DNA of 64,000 nt. Origin: Crambe crambe (taxonomy: Eukaryota > Porifera > Demospongiae > Poecilosclerida > Crambeidae). The stretch is from positions 6,882,001 to 6,946,000 of the forward strand of contig OZ004591.1 in the NCBI GenBank assembly GCA_963924555.1, in the 5' to 3' direction. The translations under genes and the position numbers were made by a program. The notes under the pieces are model-generated. The model saw only the letters and a program-made list of their open reading frames with translations, searched no databases and had not been told where the DNA came from. Positions 1 through 11,169 of this stretch are shown here, one piece after another (the stretch's first letter is position 1; every line of letters begins with the position of its first letter).

Positions 1-3000
1 CAAAGCTCTCTCTAATATCGATGGCGGGAGAGTTTCCACAAGTGGGAGCACAGTGGGGTCAAGGGCCAAGTACTCCTGTCTCCCTGGATACAAACTCAGT
101 GGACAGGGAGAGAGGATCTGCCAGTCCAATGGACAGTGGTCTGGAGAAGAACCTAAATGCATACGTAAGGAAACTGCATACATTTTGTGATTAATTTCAT
201 AACTTCTCTTTCTATGCAGGTATTGTGTGTAGCAACCTTCCTGGGATAAACAAGGGCAGGGTGAGGCAGGTGGGGAATGTTCCAGGATCAAGTGCCACTT
301 ATTCTTGTATGGCTGGCTATGAGCTGGTGGGAAACAAACTAAGAACATGCCAGAGCAATGGACAGTGGTCTGGTAGTGAACCATCTTGTAAACGACAAGG
401 TGAGCATATTATTGATCTATAAATCGAATCACTTCATCTTGAACTTTAGTTACATGTGATAACTTGAGAGACATTCCCCGAGGCAGTGTATCACAAAGAG
501 GCAACACTCCAGGGTCGACTGCCACTTACTCATGTGTGTCTGGGTACGAACTGGTTGGAAATGAAGAAAGAACTTGTCAGAATGATGGAGAGTGGTCCGG
601 AAGTGAACCATCTTGCACACGAGGTAATCATGAAGAAATTAAATGGCATATCAGATGATTGATCTTTGATCTTTAGTTACATGTGATAACCTGAGAGACA
701 TTCCCCGAGGCAGTGTATCACAAAGAGGCAACACTCCAGGGTCGACTGCCACATACTCGTGTGTGTCTGGGTACAAACTGGTTGGAAATGAAGAAAGAAC
801 TTGTCAGGATGATGGAGAGTGGTCTGGAAGTGAACCATCTTGCACACGAGGTAAGCATGAAGAAATTAAATGGCATATCAAATGATCAATCTTTGATCTT
901 TAGTTACATGCGATAACCTGAGAGACATTCCCCGAGGCAGTGTATCACAAAGAGGCAACACTCCAGGGTCAACTGCCACTTACTCGTGTGTGTCTGGGTA
1001 CGAACTGGTTGGAAATGAAGAAAGAACTTGTCAGGATGATGGAGAGTGGTCTGGAAGTGAACCATCTTGCACACGAGGTAATCATGAAGAAATTAAATGG
1101 CATATCAGATGATCGATCTTTGATCTTTAGTTACATGTGATAACCTGAGAGACATTCCCCGAGGCAGTGTATCACAAAGAGGCAACACTCCAGGGTCGAC
1201 TGCCACATACTCGTGTGTGTCTGGGTACAAACTGGTTGGAAATGAAGAAAGAACTTGTCAGGATGATGGAGAGTGGTCTGGAAGTGAACCATCTTGCAGA
1301 CGAGGTAAGCATGAAGAAATTAAATGGCATATCAAATGATCAATCTTTGATCTTTAGTTACATGCGATAACCTGAGAGACATTCCCCGAGGCAGTGTATC
1401 ACAAAGAGGCAACACTCCAGGGTCAACTGCCACTTACTCATGTGTGTCTGGGTACGAACTGGCTGGAAATGAAGAAAGAACTTGTCAGGAAGACGGAGAG
1501 TGGTCTGGAAGTGAACCATCTTGTGGACGAGGTAAGCATGAAGAAATTAAATGTACATATATCAGATGATCGATCCTTGAACTATAGTTACATGCGATAA
1601 CCTGAGAGACATTCCCCGAGGTAGTGTATTACAAAGAGGCAACACTCCAGGGTCAACTGCCACTTACTCATGTGTGTCTGGGTATGAACTGGTTGGAAAT
1701 GAAGAAAGAACTTGTCAGGATGATGGAGAGTGGTCTGGAAGTGAACCATCCTGCAGACGAGGTAAGTATGAAGAAATTAAATGTATATCAGATAATCTAC
1801 TGTATCTTTGAACTTCAGTTACATGTGATAGCCTGAGAGACATTCCCCGAGGCAGTGTATCACAAAGAGGTAGCACTCCAGGGTCAACTGCCACTTACTC
1901 ATGTGTGTCTGGGTACAAACTGGTTGGAAATGAAGAAAGAACTTGTCAGGATGATGGAGAGTGGTCTGGTAGTGAACCATCTTGCAGACGTGAGTTGAGT
2001 ACAATACTAGACGCCATTAATTACATTGATTAACATTTTTCGTGTACTAATCAGGTGACATATTCAACTGTGGAGCATTGACCAATCCTGAGAATGGTCG
2101 GGTTAATACCAGTAATGGCACTCAAGAAGGAGCTGTGGCTACATACTCATGCAAGACTGGCTATACCATCAAGGGTGTCAAGACTCGCACGTGCACCAGA
2201 AGTGGCTGGTCCAACAGGGAACCCACCTGTGAAAGTAACAGAGTGGATTCATAAGTGATAGTCCTATACTTCATAGATACTCTTTCTGTTTTCTTGCAGT
2301 TGTTGACTGTGGCCCTCTTTCCAATCCACGGTTTGGCACCATCGATCTACGGGGGACCACCTTTAGAAGTGTTGCTACTTACGAATGTACCAGTGGCTAT
2401 CGCATCAGCAATGGAAGCAGAAGAACTTGTCAGGCCAATGGAGAGTGGTCTGGTGTCATCCCCACTTGCAGGCGTAATGCTACACTACATTTACTAGTTA
2501 TTAATTTTCTCAAGCATGCTTTAGATAATCCAATCCTACGTAGCCAGCAGCTATTCAATTCCCAATCCACTGCCAGCAGCTATTCAATTCCCAATCCACT
2601 GCCAGTAGCTATTCAATTCCCAATCCACTGCCAGCAGCTATTCAATTCCCAATCCACTCTTGTTTATTCACAGCTGTTGACTGTGGGCCTCTTCCTGACC
2701 CATTCCATGGACGTGTCCTTTTCACGTCCACCACTTTCCTCTTCACTGCCAGGTACATCTGTACTTCGAGATACTTTCTTGTTGGTGTAAGTAGGAGGAC
2801 ATGTCAAGCCGATGGAACGTGGTCTGGTGAAGCTCCACAATGCATATGTAAGTATAAAACTGTCACAACTACCAAATGATTCCAGTTCCAGAGTGAAATC
2901 AAAGTGAGATTACTTCACCTTTGCTCTGTATGCAGCACCACTGTGTCCAGAACTTTCTGCACCAGACAATGGAGGTGTGGCTGTGTCTAATAGGACTGTT

Positions 3001-5487
3001 GGGTCCATCGCCACTTACAGCTGCAATGACGGCTTCACACTGGAAGGGGGAGCAGCAAGAACATGTAGCAGTGATGGAAGCTGGAGTGGCAGTGCTCCTA
3101 CTTGCATTCCAGGTTGGAGGCTTGGAGGCTAGGAATAGGGGCATTATTTTCATGCTTCAATGATCATGACATGTGATTATCACATGATTTTGTAGAAGTA
3201 GTTAACTGTGGAGAGCTGACAGACCCTGAGAATGGGATGGTGATGACCATGGGGACAAGTGAGGGATCGAAGGCTCTGTACACCTGCACCATGGGTTTCA
3301 TGCTGGAAGGTCCCATGATGAGAATCTGTCAGAGCAATGGGCAGTGGTCAGGCAAAACGCCCACCTGTGAATGTAAGCATCCACTTTGTCACTTTGTCAA
3401 CAATTTATCTTGTCCTGTCCCATCTTATTCTGTCTGTTCTTCCCTTCCCTGTCCTGTTCTGCCCTGTTCCCTGCCCTGTCCTGTCATACACTACCAAACT
3501 TGGTCACATATCCCTCTAATTAGACATACACGCTGTTCCAGTGAACTAGGGACAGGGACAGGGCATGCAAGACAGGATAGGGCAAGACGAGGCAGGAAAG
3601 GACAGGGAAGGTCTGAGATCTAGCCCGCCCTAGCCCACCCTAGCCCTAGCCCTAGCTCTATCCCTAGCGTCATGGCCTTAGCAGACTGTGCCATGTCATT
3701 ATGGAGTGTTTATGCTCTCTTTGATAGCTGTGAGCTGTGGCAGATTGAATGACATACCCAATGGGAGTGTACAGTTGTCTGGAACAACGGTGGGTTCCAC
3801 TGCCACCTACAGCTGCAGACTGGGCTATACCCTCAGTAGCACTGCAGTGAGAGAGTGCCAGAAGAGTGGTGTGTGGTCAGGAACTGAGCCAGTCTGCACC
3901 AGTACGTTTAGAAGTTAGACTAGACTCACTTTGATAGGAGATTCCAGAGTGTTGCATGTAGACTCAAGTCTATAGGATATGTGACAAAAATTTTTGTGTT
4001 TTGACTGTATTTTTGACAATTTCATCTCTAGTTGTGGACTGTGGAGACCTCCCAGCTCCAGCTAATGGAGAAAGAGTGTTCCCCTCTGGGAGGACTACTT
4101 TTGAATCAACAGTCACTTATTCATGTAATGATGGATTCAGTCTTCAAGGCCAGACAACTCGTACCTGTGGAGCAGATGGCACATGGTCTGATTCAGCACC
4201 TACATGTGTTAGTAAGTATATAAGAAGAAGTAAAGCCAGCTCAATCAGTGGAAGTGAGTAATAATCAACTTTTTCCATCCAGGAGTTGTGCGGTGTCGTA
4301 TTTTGGGCAGTCCTGAAAACGGCCAAGTTGTGATCAATGGAGGAAGGTTTCCAGGCTCAACTGCACGCTACACGTGTGAAGGTGGCTATGTGCTTAATGG
4401 AGATCAGACAAGGACTTGCCAAGACAATGGAGTCTGGACAGGCAGAACTGATCCTACCTGTTCCCGTAAATATATACCATGCATCCTCCATAGAATCCTT
4501 AGAAATTTTCTATACTGAATTTTATTCTGCAGAAATGCAAACCAATGCAATGCAATGCAACCCAGAATGAGATTTTTCCCCCTTTCTTTCCTTCTCTGCC
4601 TCTAGCTATTGATTGTGGTACTTTGAGCAACCCAGCAAATGGAACTGTCCAGTTAGCCTCCACGACCTTGGGTTCAGCAGCACGATACAACTGCAACCTT
4701 GGATTTGAGCTTAATGGAACAGAAGTGAGAATATGCCTCGAGTCAGGAAAATGGAGTGACGAGGCTCCAGTATGCAATCGTGAGTGAAATAAACAATCAC
4801 GCATGTGGTAGCTATAGCTATGTGCTCCTCAAGGATATGTAAGGATCTTGCTTTTCTTGAATGAAATAGCTATAATGTGCCCGAATCTCAGAAGTCCAGT
4901 GAATGGTGAAGTGTCCCTCTCTGGTATCACCCTTGGTTCTACTGCCACATACACCTGCAATGAAGGCTTTATTCTCTCTGGTAACAGGATTCGGTCCTGT
5001 CTGACGACTGCAATCTGGTCTGGGGAAGACCCAACTTGCATTGGTAAGTCACATGACATTGTGCATGTTTGGGTTGTTGATAAGTCACATGATGCAATGT
5101 ACGACGAGTCACGTGATTATGAGGGCATGTTAGCTGTCCAACTAACTAATCATTCCCCCTTGCAGTTCCACCCCCTGGTTGTGGAGATCCAGGAACACCG
5201 GCCAACGGACGACGCATTGGAAATGATTTCTTCACTGGGTCTGTGGTATTCTTCAGGTGTTTTGATGATTATGATCTCGTGGGATCGAAGTTTCGGGAGT
5301 GTCAGGAAAACGGATTATGGAGTGGAGTCCAACCAACTTGCACACCATTCCCAAGTATCTATGCTAATCTCAAGCTCATTTGTATACATTCCCACAAGAT
5401 AAACCATTGACCTAATATAAGAACTAAGAAATTTGACCACCTGCAGACTCTAGTATAGCTGTTCTGCCGATCTAGCCTTACTAATTG

Positions 5488-5532
<45 letters not shown>

Positions 5533-6601
5533 AGGGACTTGTGTGGCAGGTGTGGATCACTACGACAGATGTGGCAGGAAGTGCAAGTGTGAGGATGGAC
5601 GCTTTGTTGAGTGTTGCCGAATGAGGAGGGACTATGCTGGACTAAGTTCAGCTGATCGGCTCATATTCATCAACACTTACCTCCAGATTGTGAAAGATCC
5701 AATCTACGGGCCACGATACACAACACTCATCAACACTTACATGAGGTCCTTCAAAAACAACATCACTCAGTCCACAGACCCCCTGAAGAGTCAGTTCTTC
5801 ATGTTTAACAGATACTTCATGTTGGAGTTTGAAGACATCCTGAGAGATTTCAACTGTAGCTTGACGATACCTTACTATGACTGGACACCATTCCCTGTGG
5901 CTCCTTATACGGCATCAGTTTGGGGGAATACAGATGGTTTCGGAGACACAGCTCGTCCAAGTGATAAATGTGTCATCAAAGGACCTTTCAGAGTGGGAGA
6001 GTACACCATTGCTGCTTCAGCAGGTGGAGGGTGCTTGAAGAGAGAGTACAGGAACCAGAGGTTTCCAAGCAGGGACATTGTTGAGCGCGACCTCCTTCCA
6101 CTTCCCAGTAATGAGTTCAGCGATTTCCATCGCTTCCTCCATCTCTTCATTGGGATTAACGTCCAGTGCTTTATCGGTGGCACAATCTGTAGCTCAGATG
6201 CTGTTAATGATCCAGTCTACCTGCTCCATATTGCCCAGTTGGACTCCATACTCATGAGATGGCAGTCCTTTGGAAGAGGCCGAGATACAGTTCGCTACTC
6301 AACTGATGGATCCCTATTGCTTGAAAGTCCTGGATTCACTGTCCAGCAGTTCAACAACAACCTCAAGCTCCCTTACAACATCTGCCTCTTCTATGGCGCG
6401 CCAGTCCTTTTGAAAAACCACCCCCCTCCATCTGCTCTACAAACATTTGGCACTCCAGCACTGATCAGGACCATGGATTGCTCCCCAATGGAGATGATGG
6501 ATTTTGTGGGGATGTCTGCTGCAGACCATCAGTTCATGGAGGAGCATTGCAAGAAGATGCGAGTCTTCAGGAGCATTCGAAACGTCCCCACCAAGAACTA
6601 A
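1..6601 (+). CDS. Multi-CCP (sushi) protein with C-terminal tyrosinase-fold domain, gene A (5' partial)
   Basis: Exons: <1-164, 220-399, 450-623, 677-850, 904-1077, 1131-1304, 1358-1531, 1588-1761, 1819-1989, 2055-2234, 2300-2473, 2674-2847, 2936-3112, 3196-3372, 3728-3901, 4032-4211, 4283-4465, 4606-4779, 4870-5043, 5166-5354, 5535-6601. The first 20 exons each encode one CCP module of about 58-63 residues with four cysteines and the usual YSC, G(Y/F).L and W(S/T)G signatures. All internal boundaries are phase 1, so any exon can be skipped or copied without a frameshift. The last exon encodes a short Cys-rich linker (CxC...CC), then a tyrosinase-like fold (PYYDWT, CFIGG, NDP) and a 60-residue tail. 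The copper site is degraded: FNR replaces WHR and the last CuB ligand is Ile; only FHRFLH keeps two histidines. About 1,526 residues are in the window. The protein is probably secreted, but its signal peptide would lie outside. Substrate or ligand is unknown. Confidence 0.88.
450..1989 (+). repeat. Tandem array of seven near-identical CCP exon + intron units (227-231 bp)
   Basis: Exons start at 450, 677, 904, 1131, 1358, 1588 and 1819, so the first five units are exactly 227 bases (174 exon + 53 intron). Introns are as similar as exons. Units alternate: those at 450 and 904 share intron variants, while those at 677 and 1131 share another set and are almost identical. This indicates a 454-base dimer duplicated after an older monomer duplication. 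Unequal crossing-over or gene conversion is the likely cause. Confidence 0.93.
2543..2658 (+). repeat. 29-bp minisatellite, four copies, in a CCP intron of gene A
   Basis: Unit starting gccagcagctattcaatt with a 29-base period (2543, 2572, 2601, 2630); the third copy differs by one base. It lies in the intron between the exons ending 2473 and starting 2674. Confidence 0.9.
3373..3727 (+). other. Intron with complementary CCTGT / ACAGG tracts and CCCTAG repeats
   Basis: This 355-base intron has a pyrimidine-rich CCTGT-type tract (about 3410-3490), then a purine-rich ACAGG-type tract (about 3547-3610), so the transcript could fold into an imperfect hairpin. It then holds a short CCCTAG/CCCTAC array (3621-3668). 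No exon is seen inside. Confidence 0.7.
5491..5528 (+). repeat. (CT)n microsatellite acting as polypyrimidine tract
   Basis: An uninterrupted CT run of 38 bases ends six bases before the 3' splice site (cag, 5532-5534) of the tyrosinase-fold exon of gene A. It occupies the position of the polypyrimidine tract. Confidence 0.9.
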
Positions 6602-7552
6602 CCACCATGCATGCTAGTAATAGCTACTGCTTATTGGCAGTCATTAAGTATCTATTATGACGTGACTATTTAAGTCTTTTCACATGTGATATTTACATTT
6701 TTCATGATAAATAATGCTGCAATCTATACTTTTTTTTAAAATCACAACAGTTATCAAGTTGCAGCTAGCTAGCTATAGCGTTTAGCTAAGTAGCTACCAG
6801 GAAGAAGGATGAATTCCAAGTGATGAGGTAAGTGACTGCATGACTGGATGGTTTTTCTCATTATCAGAACAGCCACTTATTCCCGCAACTTAAACCATAA
6901 AACTGGAGTGCCAAGAATGATTTTATGAGCTGCAACAGTTGGCAGTTATGAGTTGTAAAATAATACTGCCCCAACTGTGCTCTATACAAGGAGATTGCCA
7001 AAAGTGGCTCTTGACAATACCCGCCCTCGGGGCTTTGAAGTTCTACTGATGCAGAAGGGAGGAACTGCTGCTAACTGAATTAGCTTTACTCATCAAAGTA
7101 CTTTACTCATCAAAGTACAGTGTTGACATACACAAGAATAGGGTGCAATAGTACAGTATCGTCTAGTGACAGTAATGGTGTCCTATTAATACAGCTGGAG
7201 TCATAATACACAATGAGAAAACTTTATGGAAGCAGCTGCATAACTTAGATTAGTACTTTAAACTGCAGTATGAGCAGTACTCACTGCCTGTCGTGCAGTC
7301 AAAATCACTGATCGCGGAGTGCTTACCTTATATTTATTAACACTGACTAAATATTGTCATACACAACATATGTGGAGGTTGACATATTAGGAAGCAAGCT
7401 GTACTAACTACATTATTAGCCAGCTACCTAAAATAATTATGTAATCAGGTCCAGCTAGCTAGATATATTGTAACTATAGCTACCAATAGTCAGTTAATTA
7501 ACTAGCTAGCTAGGTATATTTGTTATTTGTAGAATAGAAACTCACCACCATT
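6602..7552. other. Intergenic region between the two CCP/tyrosinase-like genes
   Basis: This stretch of 951 bases runs from the stop codon of gene A to the start codon of gene B. It should hold the 3' UTR of A and the promoter and 5' UTR of B. No canonical AATAAA was found close to the A stop. Palindromic TAGC runs (around 6765 and 7450-7515) are the most visible feature. No other gene is supported. Confidence 0.6.
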
Positions 7553-10500
7553 ATGAAGAGAAGACTAACTGTACTACTCTTTCTCTGTGTTCTTTTGTCA
7601 CTGAACACTGCTTCTTCAGAGAGAGAAGAACTAGAAGACCGGAGTAGCTCATCAGCATCACTTACAAGATCTCCAGCTGTTTCTAGAGCGAGGAGAAACC
7701 GCTGGAGCTGGAGAATATTTGCAAGAGGCTACACATGCCCAGATCCTGGAACCCCCCAGCATGGGTCAAGGCAACCACAGGGAGGTGCTGCCTTCCCAGT
7801 GGGGGCTAGGCTCACGTACAGTTGCAACTCCAGCTACCTTCTGCGGGGTGCAGAGGTCCTGGAGTGCACATTCAGGAGCTTCAGTGCAGCTGCTTGGAAC
7901 GCTGAAACTCCACAATGTGTAGGTGAGAATCCTCAGGGCAGTATGCTAGCTAGCTAGCTGAACATGCAAGACTTCATTGTGTGCAATCTCGTGTATGCAA
8001 GAAATCTTCAGGCAGAGATTAATACTGGCTTCCTTATTAACTATTCTCTCTTGCATGCTTTTAATATTGTAGCTGTTACATTAAATTTTTTTGTTGCTTG
8101 CAGCTCTCCTACCCAATCTAACCACCAATTCACTTGACCCTTGTGGTGCCCCACCAGATCCGACAAGTTTTGCTTACATAACGTCATACATCACTGGAGA
8201 GCATGTGCAGTACTCGTGCATTGCAAACCACACCCTCTCCAGTGGCAACAAGACACTGCAGTGCTTGAATGGACAATGGCTGGGCAGTCCTCTATACTGC
8301 AGAAGTAGGTCCATGTAACAATGGCTACAAAAAAAAATCCAAAGGGTCGGATAAAAAAGTACGAAACAATGCCCCTCAAAAATTTTGTCTATGAAAAACT
8401 CCACTAATGGTGCATAATAGAATAAGCACATCTCCAGCCAGTACAGGTTGCTTCATAAGTTAAATACTGAGGTGTAAAATGCATTGGAGCAGATTATACC
8501 CTTTAGAGTGGTCTTTTGTTGAATAGAGTGATATCTAACTGATGGCTTTCACTAACTATGAAGCAATAATTGGATGTTTCACAATAAATGCACAATATTG
8601 TAGTTCCAGCTATAGTTAATGGCATTCACACTCTAAACAATCAATGGGAATCTGTATTTAATTGCGTAAAATTTATATTATCACCACGATGACCATCCAC
8701 TGCAGGACTTGGTCAGTGTTTGGACTTTGGTGGCATTTCTAATGGACTGAGAGTATTGAACGGGACGAGAGAAGGAGACGTGGTGGCATTTAGATGCGCT
8801 GATGGCTATGGACTCCTTGGGGCACGACAGCTGACCTGTGGCTCTGATGGAAACTGGGAGTCAAAATGGCCTCAATGCATCAGAGGTGCATTGTGTAGCT
8901 AGGGCTAGATGTCTTATGACCAAGTTCTCAGGGCAATTCAAGTTAATGTTCTAAAAAAAAAGATATTTTACTGGATTTTTATATCATATAGAAATTGCTC
9001 AATGTGACAACCCTCCTCGGTTGCTGCATGGAACCCGTGTAATCCACGGGACCAGAGAGGGAGGCTTTGTGGAATACAGCTGCATAAAGGGTTACAAATT
9101 ACAAGGAGCTACCAGACAAACCTGTTTACCCAGTGGAGAGTGGTCCAGCACCCCTCCTACATGTCAAAGTCAGTCCACTATGGCACTACCTAGTGAAAAA
9201 AATCATTCCTTAAGCTATGAATTTGCCTGGCAAGCAAAGCACCTGCTGTATTCAGTAGCTACTAGATTATAATCACAATATCCTTATGTTCACTCTGAGC
9301 TTCATTTGACTTCATTTACATACACTTTTGCCAATATTCCCTTCTATGGAACTAACTGTTGGAGTCAGGTGTATTTACTCAACCATATTAGCACAAATCA
9401 CTGTTTTTGAAAGTCACGCATATATTTACTATCATTTTCATCTTGCCCTTTTTCTCTCTCCTCTTATCCTCAATTAAGTGGGTATATTTGCAAACTTCCC
9501 ATTTGAATTTAGCCTTTGATTTTCAATATTTTGCCCTCCCAGAATTGAGCTGCCAGCCACCACAGAACACTTCCCATGGCAGAGTCCACTACCTGTCTCT
9601 GGAGTCTGGTTCTGTTGCCAGCTACACATGTGACACTGGGTATGAGATGATTGGGAAGGACACGTTGGTGTGTAATAGTGCTGGAAGTTGGAGCGGTCTT
9701 CCACCCACTTGCATAGGTGTGTAATCCAGTTAGCTAGCTAGCTGTCTGTCTGCCACGGCAATTAATATCGCATTATGCCATAGAGGAATTAGAACAACAT
9801 GACCACAATGACACGGTTTAATAAAGGGGAATTAAACTCTCATGTGCTGGTTACATCCACACCTTGTCTTGGTTCCATGTCTGCTAACAGTGGATGAAAA
9901 CCACAAAGGATATTTGCTCAACTTGTGAACAGTGCCATCAATGCACATCTCCCTGTCTGTCTACTTGTCATGTAGTCTTCTTCTAAGCCTAGGTCATCCT
10001 TTCCCACACACTATGGATCTAGCTATTGCCAGAGCAACACTTCTATTGCCTTATTTGTGCACGTGTACTCATGTGACCTGATTTCTTGCAGCTGTTGTGT
10101 GTTCTCCCCTGAGACATCCACTCTGTGGGTATGTCCGGCAGCCCCGGTTGCCGAGATTTGGCACTGTGGCAAATTACAGCTGCCACATAGGGTATGGATT
10201 GATGGGCGTGTCTTCGAGACGCTGTCAAGCTGATGGTAGATGGTCCGGATCATCCCCTTCTTGTCGAAGTAAGTGGTACAGTAGAACCCCTCAGATCTCA
10301 ATGTTAGAACCCCTCAATATTAGAACCCCTCAATATTGGAACCCATAAATATTGGAACCCCTCAATGCTGGGCACCCCTCAATGTTAGAACCTTTCAATA
10401 TTGAAATCCTAGAACCCCTTAATGTTAGAACCCCTCGATGTTAGAGCCCTTCAATGCTTGAGAACCCTCATTGAAGTGCAAAATTGTGTTGTTCTCCTGT

Positions 10501-11130
10501 CAACATAGAAAGATTATGCGGAACACTCTCCAATCCAAAGAATGGGCGTGTCAGGATGACTAGCTTCAGGCTGGGAGGGTTTGCCATCTACTCCTGTGAT
10601 CGAGGCTTCAGGTTATCAGGAAACTTTGTAAGGGTCTGCGGGATCCTAAGCCTGTGGTCACTCACTGCTCCCACATGTCAAGGTGAGGTACTTACTGAAG
10701 ATATATAGGCAGGCAGTATAACTACTTGTTAAGTTTGAACTCTCTATCTATTCAAGTCAAACAGACATGCCCAATGAATTCCTTGCCTCGCACATCACTT
10801 GGGACTCCATTAGTTTATATTCTGCAAGGGGCACAGACATCTTTTGTTTTATGCATCTTTCATATTCATCCTATAGCTAATTGCTTTCTTACTGTTATAG
10901 TTAGTAACTGAGTACCTCCTAGGGCTATTTTATTGTGTCTGCATACTGCAGCTGTTGAGTGCCCAAGTCTTCGCAGTCCTATGAATGGAATGGTGTCCAC
11001 GACAAACTCCAACTTGTTTCGCTCAGTGGCCACTTACAGCTGCAACACTGGCTACCGGTTGATTGGTTGGAAAGCAACACGACAGTGTGGCCCAAATGGC
11101 AGGTGGACTGGGAGACCCCCTTCCTGCTCT

Positions 11131-11169
<39 letters not shown>

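Noticed and set aside
713-1836. Series of similar 66-70-residue plus-strand frames starting MYHKEATLQG
   Set aside because: They are out-of-frame readings of the tandem CCP exons. The true frame gives the four-cysteine sushi pattern with proper phase-1 splicing.
450-1989. Regularly spaced repeats that superficially resemble a CRISPR-like array
   Set aside because: The 227-base units are exon plus intron of a sushi gene in an animal genome. There are no short direct repeats with unique spacers and no cas genes.
5543-6601. Tyrosinase-like exon as a separate short gene starting at its first ATG or GTG
   Set aside because: The exon is preceded by a clear acceptor and joins the last CCP in phase 1, and gene B shows the same fusion, so it is the 3' exon of a larger gene.
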